Source of the DNA: Verpa conica | Taxonomy: Eukaryota; Ascomycota; Pezizomycetes; Pezizales; Morchellaceae | NCBI GenBank assembly: GCA_033030425.1 | Contig: JAUFSD010000003.1 | Location: 1,860,001-1,924,000, forward strand | Direction of reading: 5' to 3' | Length of the DNA stretch: 64,000 nt | Part shown: one piece after another, positions 35,685 to 46,541 of the stretch | Layout of the letters: each line of letters starts with the position of its first letter | Numbering within the stretch: the stretch's first letter is position 1 | Notes under the pieces: model-generated | Seen by the model: only the letters and a program-made list of their open reading frames with translations | The model's database searches: none | Told to the model about the DNA's origin: nothing | Translations under genes and position numbers: made by a program

Positions 35685-36074
35685 AAACAGTGGGGGAAAT
35701 TTAGTTTAGAGTGGAAAAGTTTTCTTTGGCGTTGAGGTTATTTGGGAAGCAGAGAAGAAGGAAAAAATAGGGGAAGCATATAAGGAGGGGCCTCGCCCCG
35801 AGGATTCTCTTAGGCACGCAACGTCTTGTTTATATTGTCTAGTAAGGAAATATTACAGAGTTTTTCACTTGTAATATCTTTTGCCGTAACACCGTTCATT
35901 GTCGCCGTCTTAGTCGCTGTCACCGTTCCGTTGCCTAGGCTTTACCCTACCATCCCAACCGCCCCGCCACACCGGACTTGCTTGTAGAAGCTGCTCCTGA
36001 AGACATGGTTTGGTATTGGGTGTATGTGTTTGTGTGAGAGAGTAAAGAATAGCGGGGTTTATTGTGCAGAACCC

Positions 36075-36086
36075 GGGCTCATAACC
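36075..36086 (-). other. Primer-binding site, half initiator-tRNA(Met) type
   Basis: Directly beside the 5' LTR the plus strand reads GGGCTCATAACC. This equals the anticodon arm (anticodon CAT) of yeast-type initiator tRNA-Met. The element strand is its complement. Drosophila copia primes with a 5' half of this tRNA cut in the anticodon region; the same mode fits here. The end of the acceptor stem is not matched. Confidence 0.75.
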
Positions 36087-36293
36087 TGAAGTTCAGTGTA
36101 AAGTGAAGATGATGATTTATTAAACGAGTGGGAAATCTGTCCCCTATTTATACAACTATATTCCGTTACACAAAAGTAATATGAGTCATTCTCGCCGGAA
36201 TGCTCTTCCTTGTTCCGTAAACTTCCACAACAAACTAGATAATTCCATTATCTTAATACATGACTAATACATGACAAATGTACAATTTTAACA
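36087..36293 (-). repeat. LTR at the 5' end of the Copia element
   Basis: 207 bases, no difference seen from the copy at 30889-31095. It carries the element's promoter by position. Confidence 0.95.
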
Positions 36294-36298
36294 GGATG
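36294..36298. repeat. Target-site duplication GGATG, right copy
   Basis: Matches 30884-30888 exactly and lies within the coding frame of the split P450. Confidence 0.95.
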
Positions 36299-36477
36299 GA
36301 CTTTGCCTGTTGTAGGTTCTGACATACGAATATTCCGGGTTGTTGTTTGTAGTCGTGAGATTTATTGCGTTTTTGGATGTAGAGGAATACAGCAGTTAGT
36401 GGGAGTGAGGCGATGCAACACAAAATAAAGAATCTCAAGATGAGAATAGTAGAGCTAAGATTTTCGTGAAGGGGCAT
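36294..36477 (-). pseudogene. Cytochrome P450, 5' part with membrane anchor
   Basis: Start at 36477 gives MPLHENLSST followed by a hydrophobic anchor (ILILRFFILCCIASLPLTAV) and the basic QKRNKS, the topology of a microsomal P450 N-terminus. The frame runs through VCQNLQQAKSI into the target duplication, where the Copia LTR begins. It continues in phase on the far side of the element at 30883. An upstream in-frame Met exists but lies before the anchor and is less likely. Confidence 0.82.
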
Positions 36478-38529
36478 TTTGAAGAGTGCTACTGGTATCA
36501 ATATAGTGATATCGTGGGTGTGCATCGGTGAACTGTAAAGTTGGACCCTTGATAGATAAAAATCAAAAATGAACCAGATTAATATAGGATTCTTCCTGAA
36601 TTTATAGTTGACCGTAGACAGTATTTTTTCTATGGCATTCGAGACTGAGATGGTAGGTAAAAGACGGGGAATGCGGGGATATATACTCACAGCTTTCTGG
36701 TAACGACAAGAAGGTACAGGATGATACATGATCATACGGTGTGGCCTTAGAAGCTAAGGTGCCGGAATCAGTGATAGACCACTGGGGGCTTAGAGATCGT
36801 ATCTTCACCTTGATGAGTTTATCTGGAAATACTGACGCCTGAGACACCTATTGCGTGCGCTTGCGTTGCATTGCAGCACAGGCGCATGCAAGGTTATAGG
36901 TTGCAACTGGATAAACGCCTCGAGTAGAGTATTAATTACTATTCAGCTGTAAAATAAGTCTTGATATGAATTCAGGCAACCATCGAAACCAAATACCAGG
37001 TAGTTGAGACAGAGTTACATGTTACCAACCAGTAGGCATTGGATACCTCTGAGCCGGGCTCGATGGGTAGGAGAGTGCTGTACCAGGCCGAAGATGTCAT
37101 TATTTGGTGACATGGCCCGTACCCCCCCCCCTGTTGGATCCTCTATCATATTGTCTCATGCTAGAGACGATCCTGGCTGATTGCCCGACCGACTATTGTT
37201 TTACCGGTGGGTCGATACCTCATAGGAGGATCGTCACCCAACAAGTGGTCATGCCCTGAAAGAGAGCATAGTTTAGACCACTAGGGTCTGCACTGGGGAC
37301 TTGGGCTGGCATCAATCCTCCCAATAGAGGACTTGTGTAAAAATAGCTAGTAGTAGATCGTGCATAAACATGTGCAAACATAGAGCGCAAGATAATCTTG
37401 CAGCCTAGGCCTCCCCAACAAATATTCTCGCCTATCTATGGAGGTTTGCATATAATAGAGTAAGAACGCGGCAGGGCTCATAATTTCTCACTCGGCAGAA
37501 ACCCCCGCCTTCCTGACATGGCTCAGGCGGCCCATTGTTGCAACGCGTCAGTAGCGCCTCACCCCGCAAACGCGCTCTTCCGTCTTGGCGGTACATCAGT
37601 GTACAGCCTCTGCCCACCTGGGGCTGTGATTAGATCATAGTGCGGGCACTAATAACTGGTCTCTGGGATTATCCCTAAACCTGTTATCTGTGAGGGTTTT
37701 CAAGGTAAGGTTTAAGACAAAAATTCGGTGGCTATCTCTAACTGGTGTTTGTTGCTATTCCACGAGTGCAATTCTTCAGGTGACTTTGTGAAGAGATGAC
37801 TAGTTACAGAAAGGTGCCTTTGGTCGATGGGATCGGCGCTTTCATGTGCTACCACTTATCTGGTTTGTAGGTCTAAGAGGAGGGGTAGTTCAGCCATGTG
37901 TGATGAGTATTGCATAGGCGCCGGAATCTTTTCCAAACCAGCTACCTGGAGGCCTGAAACCAACCTCGCGTTTAGTCTTTTGTAAAGCCTTGCGGTTGGT
38001 GGCCTGAACACACCGAAATGCTCCCACCCGTTTGTTTGATTCATTGCATAGAGTGTTTCCTCTGACTCTAACTCCTAATTGAGCACATATCTTGCTTTTA
38101 GGTTTCGGGCCTAAAATCGAGGGGTCTCAAAAAGCGAAGGGTCGATATTAACCCTAACCCTACAGGGTAGATATAGTTGCCTTTGGAGAACGTCGTAAAG
38201 TAGTTTTTGAATGGTCAAAGTATTCCTTTGTTTTTGGGGCCATGGCTTGACTAACTCGATCGGATTAAATTAGATAAGATACATTACTCCGGCAACCTGT
38301 CCATGACAGTTTACAGCCTTCTATATTGAGTGATGAGTTTATTGATGTCCCCTCTAGCTCTACTACCCGTGGAACCGGAACTAGAGAATAAAATACAACG
38401 GTAGAAAATTACTCCTCTAACTAACATAGTATTGAAACACCCGTACACATGAGTTCTTGCTTACAAGCCCCGGTAGCAGGAATAACAATACCCACCGGCC
38501 CTAGTAACCCACTCTCATATAACGGCTCA
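36478..38529. other. Gene-free spacer between two broken genes
   Basis: About 2 kb. It holds the former P450 promoter, a C-run near 37127 and a telomere-like AACCCTAACCCTA at 38150-38162. No coding region recognised; short frames at 37432-37617 and 37856-38044 lack support. Confidence 0.5.
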
Positions 38530-40131
38530 TCACTTTCGAAATGCCTCCACGGGCAGAAACTCGCCACCGATCAGTCTATCGGGCCAAGGATTTGTCACTT
38601 TCACCGCTAGTGTATTGATTGCAGATCTAAATTTGACATAAGTGGTGATGTCAACTTCGTAAAGTGGTTTCCAGACGAGGCCTGCGTCTTTACCGTTGAC
38701 AAAGACTTGGGTAATGTTGTCTGCTCGCCCGAGATTTAGGAGTACTTTACTGCTGCTGGGGAGGCGGGAAATATTGAAGCTGGTTTCGCAGTTTGCGGTA
38801 CCGGAGAAGTGCGCGATGTCGAAGTCACTGTTTTTATGGAGGGACTGGAGCTTATCGAGGGTTATGTTTGATTTTACACCGTAGCCTTGAGGGATGTTAA
38901 CGGTCCAGGGCCCGGAGATAGAAGTGTTGGATACCCCAGTAATGTTGATAAATATTGATTCGGCGGGATCGTGTGTCAAGGCAATAATGGTCCTACTATG
39001 TTTCCGCTCATAAGGTACAGCAACACACCCTCCACCCCCGGATACCAGGAGCATCAGCAACTGTTTGCAACGAAACCACAGATTTGATCGTTTTTCTGAG
39101 GCCATTGCTGATGAAGTAAACATTATTACCACCAACAACACGATGGATTGAGTATATTGCAGCCTCGTTTATGTCTGAGGTGAAGCCGACTTCTGGTGTA
39201 TTAAATTTTCGGAGTATAGGGCTATTGATAGAGGCTACACTTTTCCATGTTGTGGTATCGTTCGAGGCAGCCAAAGTCCATGCTTCTGGATAATCTCGGA
39301 CCCCGTCGAAAGTATCTAGTGGGATCTCGGGGAAACGGAAGATGCTAACTGTGGAAGCTGTGAAAAGCGATTTCATGGTAATATCGACAGTCGCTGCAGA
39401 GGACTCGATACGCAACATTTTATCCAACCTGATACCCTGAGTGGCATCGAGAGCGACTTCAGTTCCGTTGATTGCAATTGTGTCAATTGTATCTCTGAAA
39501 ACGGCCCTATTCTCTGGTATGCTCAGATATGGGAGAACTGCAACATCTTTATAATAGTCCAGCTTTCTCAATGGTTCCTTGAGCGCGATACTACTCGAGT
39601 TTCTCGTAGTCTCGTTAAGCCCCACTTCGAACCTATGTTCAGTCCATACAAGTTGTTGCATTGACTTATCCGGCGTGATCCAGGGCCCACCCGCACCGCT
39701 GTACCCGGGTGAATTGTGCATAGAAATCTCAAGATCATATTTACTCGCTTCATTAAAGGTGTGCTTCAGGAGCTTGAACCATTCATCGCTAGCATACTCG
39801 ACTTCGCCGATGGGAATCCCGACACCAACATTGAAAATAAGTGCGCCAGTGTAGCCCGACCTCTTCATAGCTTGAAGGTCTTTTGTAATAGCACCTTTGT
39901 TCACGTGGCCATTCATCCAATTCCATAGAACATGGCAGCCGGAAGAGCTTTTAGAGGCCGTGAATGTGGCCAACAAGGTATCTGATCCTACCGGCGCCGC
40001 AAGAGATAGCACTGAGATGAATATTACGGGTAAGGCCACTCGGAGTATTGGACCCTATCATAATCGGCCAGCTTTCATTTGAGGTAGGAAAGATAATAGT
40101 GATACCAACTGACCATCACGAGTAGTTTCAT
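38530..40131 (-). pseudogene. GH106 alpha-L-rhamnosidase relic, internally deleted and frameshifted
   Basis: A likely start at 40131 (MKLLVM) joins through a 59-base intron (to 40054) to a signal-peptide segment (ALPVIFISVLSLAAPVGSD). Then come GH106 N-terminal marks: LWNWMNGHVNKGAITKDL, GYTGALIFNVGVG and the pair ISMHNSPGYSGAGGPWIT / DKSMQQLVW. The frame jumps from VGFTSDINEAA directly to IYSIHRVVGGNNVYFISN, which in GH106 belongs several hundred residues further on, after the catalytic second half. Next, near 39020, the frame shifts by one base. The C-terminal domain then continues (HFSGTANCETSF, LNLGRADNITQVFVNGKDAG, VWKPLYEVDIT, VTNPWPDRLIGGEFLP). About 520 residues remain against roughly 1000 in the family. 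So it is a non-functional remnant of an enzyme that cut terminal rhamnose from polysaccharides. Confidence 0.85.
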
Positions 40132-43100
40132 TTTATCTGAACGCGCGTGTGATAATGGTTGATGAATTGGGCCCTAGAGATCAATATATTGTATATCAAA
40201 GAAAACGTATTTAAATTATTGACATTGAATTCTAAGCGCATCTTGTAAGGTGGCAGGTACCGATATGCCGACTGTGGGGTGCAGTAGATTGTACCCCAGA
40301 TTGATCTACTTCAGTGAGGGGAATCCTAGATATTAGTCGGGGTGGTTGTCGGGGGCATCCCGGGAAATAGGTACTCGGGAAACTTGGAAGCGAGTTATGT
40401 TTCTTTTATCAATCTAATTAACTATTGGCTTTTGGGCTTTCAATTGTCAATAACGCAGTTTTGATTGTTGTGGACGAGATGTTTCTGTGTGTCACGGTAG
40501 GTGACTCGACTTGCGGGTAACCCTAACCCTAGTGGCTACCACAAACAAACTAGATAGGGCGTGCAGATTCCCGTTATATTGAGGAGCTTAAAATAGAAAT
40601 CCACCCAACCTAAAATTTAGGTCTACTCTAAAGCAAAAAGAGAGCCTACAGAAATAATAATCAGTTAATCCACCAGTAGAGTGTGATGTGGCCGTGCCAG
40701 TCCTTGCATGACGCTCGGACAAAGGGAGCTACAAAGCCTTCTGTAAGCATATTCACATTTGATAACATGATATGGTTTACTAGGGTTAATGAGAAAGGCA
40801 ATAGGGCTGCGAATACATATATGCCTTTCAACTATTCTAGCTAGCTAGTTTCGTTACGATATTACCGGCCAGTGTCCCGTACCAACAGTCAGATATTGCG
40901 GCTTATAATAGCCGTTTCCCTAATAAGCCCTCTAGAGTAAAAGATTTAGCTAAAATGTAGGCCTAGACCTTAGTGGCGTCTTCTGGTCCATGAGTATTGA
41001 GCCCGGGGTCCGGGGCAATCACCGGGCTTACCCCGGGAGCTTACACCCCCTAGATTTTCATCCCCAAAATCCATAAAAAAAACCTTAAGCGAAATCCCAG
41101 AAACCGGGGATTTTCGAGCTACTGTATCCTAGCTCCCACACCTTGTGGCATTCAATGAGACTTTGGAGGTAGCTAAACAGGGGTTTCTTTAATCCTATTT
41201 GTTAGTTAATTTTGACTATACAGCGCTATTACCTATGGTGACCTTAGAGTTCTCATGGGTAGTAATCATATCTGCAGTAATAAAGTATCTGGATATGAGT
41301 ATTTATTTTGTATATGTTGTATATGCATATGGCGTGACAGAGCGTGACAGATAATTTGCTTTGTCTAAAGTAAACATCTAAAATAGGTACAGTGTGGCCA
41401 GATAGCCTAGTAACCATATTAGCTGGGTATATATATTCGGGCCCGTATACTCTATATATCTGTTGCTCGAAAACCGGTATTAGAGTATGAGTAGGAGGGC
41501 TCGATTGACTAGGATGTTGGATGTAGAAACTTTTGCCCTCTATCCTTGTCGATTCCACTCCAAAGGATTACTTGTCTCAGATAGAAACCTCAAAATATGT
41601 AGTGAGTTTTGTATCTAGCTAGCACCCCTAAAAAAGTAGGCTACTGAAGAGAATAACTATTGTAGGGATAGTTTTATTCCAGTGATATATATATAGTGAT
41701 AGGCGAGTGATACATATATAATAATCAGATCTAGATCTCCAGCTACATTATCCCTTTTACCTAACGCGCATACCATGACTGAAACTTGTCCGGTGATGCC
41801 GGCCTTTCTGAAAATACACCAATTCACTTATAGGAATAAAATACGTACTACCGTGTTAACACGCTTGTCCTTCTAAAATAATACCTCCGACATACCTAAC
41901 TAGGTATAAAAAGTATACTCTGATAGAAGTATCCACATGGTGACCCAGAGCGGCTCCTGCGATCGATCTGGAACGGAGTCTTCTACTATAATAGTCAAGT
42001 CTCTAAGGGGCACGAGTCTTTACTGAGTCTTCTGCATGATTCTTCGGCGCCACCCCGTGGGTTCGTTCTGACCTCTCATGTTTCAAGTTTAAAGTCTACC
42101 CGGTTAAATTGGATGTGCCGATGTATTACGCAAAATCTGTAAAATCTACTTAAGGAGAACTCCCATTTTGTAGAATTGGTGAATTAATCTTTGAAAAAGA
42201 TGGGATTACTGTATTAACTAGGGATTACACGCCGGGTTCTAGGCGAATCTAGCTCCCATTAAATGGAGATCTACATGTAGTTAAGATGGCCTAAACCTTC
42301 GAATCAGAATTACATGTATCTTTACAAGCTGCTTATTTTGGCTTTCTAGACTTTACATAGGTCATCCATACATATAGTCAATTAAAGCACCGTTTATTCT
42401 TATTTCCTAAATTATAGTTTATATATTTATGTAAAAATATTTGTTTTTGGCTTCCTATTAAGGTATAACCTATGGGTCGTGTCGGTAAATCGGGCTTTAA
42501 GGGCCGAGTGTTTCAGAAATTTACCGCAGCGAAACTACCACCACCCTATTGAAAGTATATAGGGGCTGTAGTACGTATGCTCACTACGGGTTAAAAAAGT
42601 CCGAGAATTATGCTCTCAACATAACTAGTAACTACGCTCACGAGTGATAAACCATGAAGCCACAAAGATCACAGAAAGCACATTCTGTGATACCAAATTA
42701 AATACTTTTGGCACCCCCAAAAACATACATGTATCACTAGGCGTGTTTTTCCTCTTTATTTAGGCTATGCAAAGATACAAGATTGTAGTACGTACCACAG
42801 TAATACTTTCTGCTGCTATATTTTACGAGCAGAAGGTTTAAGCTTCCAGCCACGGTGTTTCAGTTCACGAACTTGGATCCAAAAATCAAGTCCCCTACAT
42901 ATAAGAACACTACATGGGTTAATAAGTACGTAGGCTAAATTGGTTGGCAAAGGTCTAGAGCTCGATGAGAGCTCGTGATACTGTCCTTTCAAAGTCTTTA
43001 TACGAAACCATAAAAAAGCACTCTTGTTTCTGCAACCATACAGACACCTTTTACCGGTGTCCACATATACCCAGCTGGTATAGTGCCGGTCCATTCTGGT

Positions 43101-44727
43101 GGCTCTACTAATCCGGTAAGAGGATCAGTCTGTGGGGACGGAGAATTCTCCAGAATTGTGTTGGATTGTCTTGGGGCCGTTCTAATAGATAAAGGCTCTT
43201 GATAGCAATGGAAAGGTGCTTAGACGAAGATATCACTAATGCGCATACCTATAGAGAGAGGTATAAAACTTTAGGACTTTGATTAGTGTAATAATCGGTG
43301 GGCTGTAAGCTAGTTTCTATGTAGAATCAGTTAAACGCTAGCTGTTATTGTGACTTGCTATAATTACATATATAATCTCTTAACTTATATTATCGATCAC
43401 CACTTGATTCAATTATCTGTTATGTAATCTACATCTCATGTTTTATATGGCCTCCACACATCTTCATCTGCCTTCTCATCAAAGTTTTGCTCTTTTTTTA
43501 CATCGCCATCATCAATTATCACTTCGAACCAAATATGTACTCATCACCTTTTTTTCTTTACTGATTAAGTCTAGCTCCTTTAATAAAGTCCCACCATCAT
43601 GAAACGGCAAATATCCCAATGTGAGTTCTCCTGCACTTGTCCTACCAGCTTCATGCACGTACCTTCTTCCTCAGTTCAAGTAAACTAAGGATCTGCATAC
43701 CGGGTCGAAGTCTGTGTACTACAAAGAGCTACCAGATTTGTGGGCCGTGCGTTCAACGTACAACGTTATAATTCAGAAAATAGGCTAAAGAGGGCGGGGC
43801 GAATCTTTTTGGATAAGTCGACTTATCCATGGATCTAGAGCCTAGAAAAATGACGATATCTTAGACACGGGCTATTCAAAGCAGTTGAAGATACATTAAT
43901 GGTAATCTCTAATGGCTGGATCGGAATGACCCCACTATCGCGACAATGATCGGTCAGAATGGGTACTACTCCTGGCGGGGTTTATATTACTGTAGAATGA
44001 TAAAGGTCGACTCTAGAACTTGGCTTGAAAACCTGTATGTAGTAGCGAAAATCAAGTGTCTTGGAATACGGAGAGCTACTTGAGCCTTGTACATAAACTC
44101 CCAGAATGAGCTAACGTCCAGATCGCTGTAAATGTTGCCAAGAATAACCAAGCTTTCATGTCTCTCTTTCTTACGTGTGAGCCATGCACTGTCTCAATGC
44201 AAGGGAAGTAACAGTCCTGCACTGTACCAATTCTAGCACGTGTCTTTTTTGTGCTAGTACCTCCATTTTCCGTAGCTTCAACCTGTTCTAGGGCAGATTT
44301 CTGCAAGTTATCCCTGTCTGCGCCGGAAACTTCTCTCAAGTACTACGGTACTAGACTGTAGTTCATTCCACCATGTCTCTGTTATGCAACGTGCAGCACC
44401 ACCAGCGGGAAGATTGTCGCACAAAGGTCGGTGGTAAGAAAAGAAAAGCCTGCTTCTTATCTATGTGATTCTCTCACATCTATAGTGGCGTTTCATATAT
44501 TTTTTCAATTTTCTTTTGAGCATAGTGGGAATTTCTTTCCTAAGATGCCTAACCTAGCTCAATAGGGGCCTAGATTTGTTGATCTTAATATGGAGAGTGT
44601 CCGACGTTTGATCGATGCTACAAATCCGGTAGGTAAAAAGTGGCCATAGCTATGCTAAAGCTGGGAGTCCTGCTAAATGTCAGACCACTTTATTTGTTTT
44701 TTGTTCTCTTTTGATGTACTCCGCATA

Positions 44728-45091
44728 GTGTGGTTTACGAGGCAGAGGCGCCCCGGGGTCTCGCCTTGAGGTATCGGCCTCGAGATGGGGGGGGGCAAGA
44801 TCGGGGCCACGAGGCCGAGTCACCTTGAGGTGGCTCGAGGTAAATAGTAATAAATTAAAAAAAAGAGTTTTCAGGCTCTAGTAGTAGTAAACAGATTACC
44901 CTGGCCATTACCGCGATTTGTCACCCATATATTCAGCTTGACCCGAAGGTAGTATGGATTGTGATTGGGTTCAGTAGAGTATACAAAATATTTAATAGCA
45001 CTCAAATTCTATTACCAAAAATAGTTGGTTCATTCCTCAAGACCAGAGGCCTACAAAGCCGAACCACCTCGAGCGGCCTCGTAGACCACAC
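44728..45091. mobile_element. Small inverted-repeat element (MITE-like), 364 bp
   Basis: The ends are near-perfect inverted copies: GTGTGGTTTACGAGGC on the left and GCCTCGTAGACCACAC on the right, one mismatch in 16. It is too short to encode a transposase. No clear target duplication is visible, so the true ends may differ by a few bases. Confidence 0.55.
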
Positions 45092-45552
45092 CGAACTTGC
45101 ATTTTAATATATTAGGGCCCCTATTAGCTTCCTAGCAAGTCTTTGTTCCGACCTTTGAGGGGGAGTTTTTGGCACACAAAATATTAGTCAGACCTTCTGT
45201 TATAGCTATATGTAGGCTAGCGGCTTGTGTTTTCTTACACTGGCCAGAGTCGTACTAACTAGCTAGGGATATTACTAGGAGTCGCTAGTCTTTAATAGGC
45301 ATTACTCGTTTGATATCCATGCTTAGAGATTGCAGGACATAGCTCGGAGTTTCCTTCATCATGGGCGCTATGATACAATATGAATTATACATTGTGTCGT
45401 TGCCTGGTTTGGGTGGATGCACGGAGACCCTTGGGTACTATGACTTGCAGTAGCGAACCCCGCTATTTAGCCTTTTCTCGAAGCTATAGATCTTGGAGAG
45501 AAGTCCTAGTTTTCCTACGGGGGGCAGCTCCTATAGCTATCGATTCTTAATA

Positions 45553-45733
45553 CAGTGGAACCTTGATAGTAATATACAGTCGGTATTGAAATTTTATGAA
45601 ATTTTATGCTGGTATCAAGGTTATGTTTTTAATGAGGTAGCCTCAGCGCAAATATTCGTTGGGGGAACCGCAGAATCTATACTACTATTGAGTATATGCT
45701 ACTATCGAGTATGCTACTATTGAGGTTCCACTA
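45553..45733. mobile_element. Pogo/Tc1-type MITE, 181 bp, TA target duplication
   Basis: Left end CAGTGGAACCTTGATAGTA and right end TACTATTGAGGTTCCACTA are inverted repeats with three mismatches in 19, flanked by TA on both sides (45551-45552, 45734-45735). CAGTNGAACCTC-like ends are typical for pogo/Fot-type Tc1-mariner transposons. Inner copies of tactattgagtatatgc-type sequence make it partly palindromic. It encodes nothing and would need a transposase from elsewhere. Confidence 0.75.
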
Positions 45734-46541
45734 TAAGTAAAAAAGGTGAGGGATATTAGGGCTACCACAACTACATCCTCGGTAGGAAACGTGAACCCTT
45801 AGATTCGGGGCTTTGGCTGGCCGTTCAAGTCCCAAACATAGACTCCGGCAATACTGTTAGCCCAAGAAACGTTGTCTACTACCCTTGTTTATTGATCTTT
45901 TCTACCAGAGGCTGTAAGTACTCCTCAATGACTAGGAACCAGATATCGCTCAGTCACGTCATGTATGAACGTTAGAAGATGCATGCATGGCTACTCTATT
46001 ACCCTTCATGCACCCTGTAAAGTGCTGGTAGATCCGAGAGATTTTAGTACTCCCTCTCTTTATTGGTTGTATCTCCATATAAGCAACGGTTCAATCCGGC
46101 ATAGTAGGTACCGGGCACCGGACTAGAGGGGAGAGATGGGTTCGATGAGGGATGAGCAGCATGCAGCTCCTACCTACCAAGCGGTGAACGCTGGGTAAAA
46201 GGGGGCCGGTTAATGTCTCTCCCCGCATTCCACAGGGATTCCATGATCTGGGGGAGGTAAATTAATCAGTACCCCAACAATCACCGAGCCTCCGACCGCT
46301 TGTTTTTCTCCTTCTTTCTCGCTAAGCTGCATGTGACATCGAGCAGCAAGCCCTGCAGCGCAGTCCGATATTAGATGTCTGTCACACAGGTAGACCGTTA
46401 CATTTTCGGTGGTACTAACTGTACACAGCCATCCATCCAGTATTTATATCTCTAGGGAATGGTGCCGCATTTTTTAGTTTGATTATTGCTCACGACAGTC
46501 TTTAAACTCTACAGCTTCAAGCTTACTGTACCGTTGCCAAC

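Larger units (their letters stand above)
35510..36086 (-). other. Untranslated leader of the Copia element
   Basis: 577 bases between the 5' LTR and the first ATG of the polyprotein. It holds the primer-binding site beside the LTR and a perfect 12-base inverted repeat with a one-base loop at 35660-35684. No other frame is supported. Confidence 0.7.
30889..36293 (-). mobile_element. Full-length Ty1/Copia LTR retrotransposon, 5.4 kb
   Basis: A complete element in minus orientation: 207-bp LTRs at both ends that read identical base for base by eye, TG...CA termini, a GGATG target duplication, a primer-binding site, a polypurine tract and one long gag-pol frame without stops. Protease, integrase, reverse transcriptase and RNase H follow in the Copia order. 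Identical LTRs mean a recent insertion. It lies inside a cytochrome P450 gene in the same orientation. There is no sign of repeat-induced point mutation, since the coding frame is free of the stops it would create. Confidence 0.95.
40132..46541. other. 6.4-kb gene-free island with two small inverted-repeat elements
   Basis: A+T-rich spacer without a supportable gene. Besides the elements at 44728-45091 and 45553-45733 it contains a telomere-like AACCCTAACCCTAG (40519-40532), a CCCGGGGT/ACCCCGGG short hairpin (about 41002-41036), three TACATGTA copies (42272, 42311, 42726) and a perfect 20-base palindrome (43810-43829). Frames at 41253-41558, 42816-43094 and 44076-44339 show no family motif. 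A start-like ATG with a good donor at about 43599-43620 has no matching second exon. Confidence 0.55.

Noticed and set aside
30889..36293. Repeat-induced point mutation in the retrotransposon
   Set aside because: The polyprotein is open and the LTRs are identical, so there is no sign of C-to-T damage.
43599..43700. ATG with an apparent GTGAGT donor, possible first exon
   Set aside because: Seven codons only; no downstream exon in phase was found.
42816..44339. Two frames of 92 and 87 codons (42816-43094 and 44076-44339)
   Set aside because: Composition is like the surrounding A+T-rich DNA and no motif is present.
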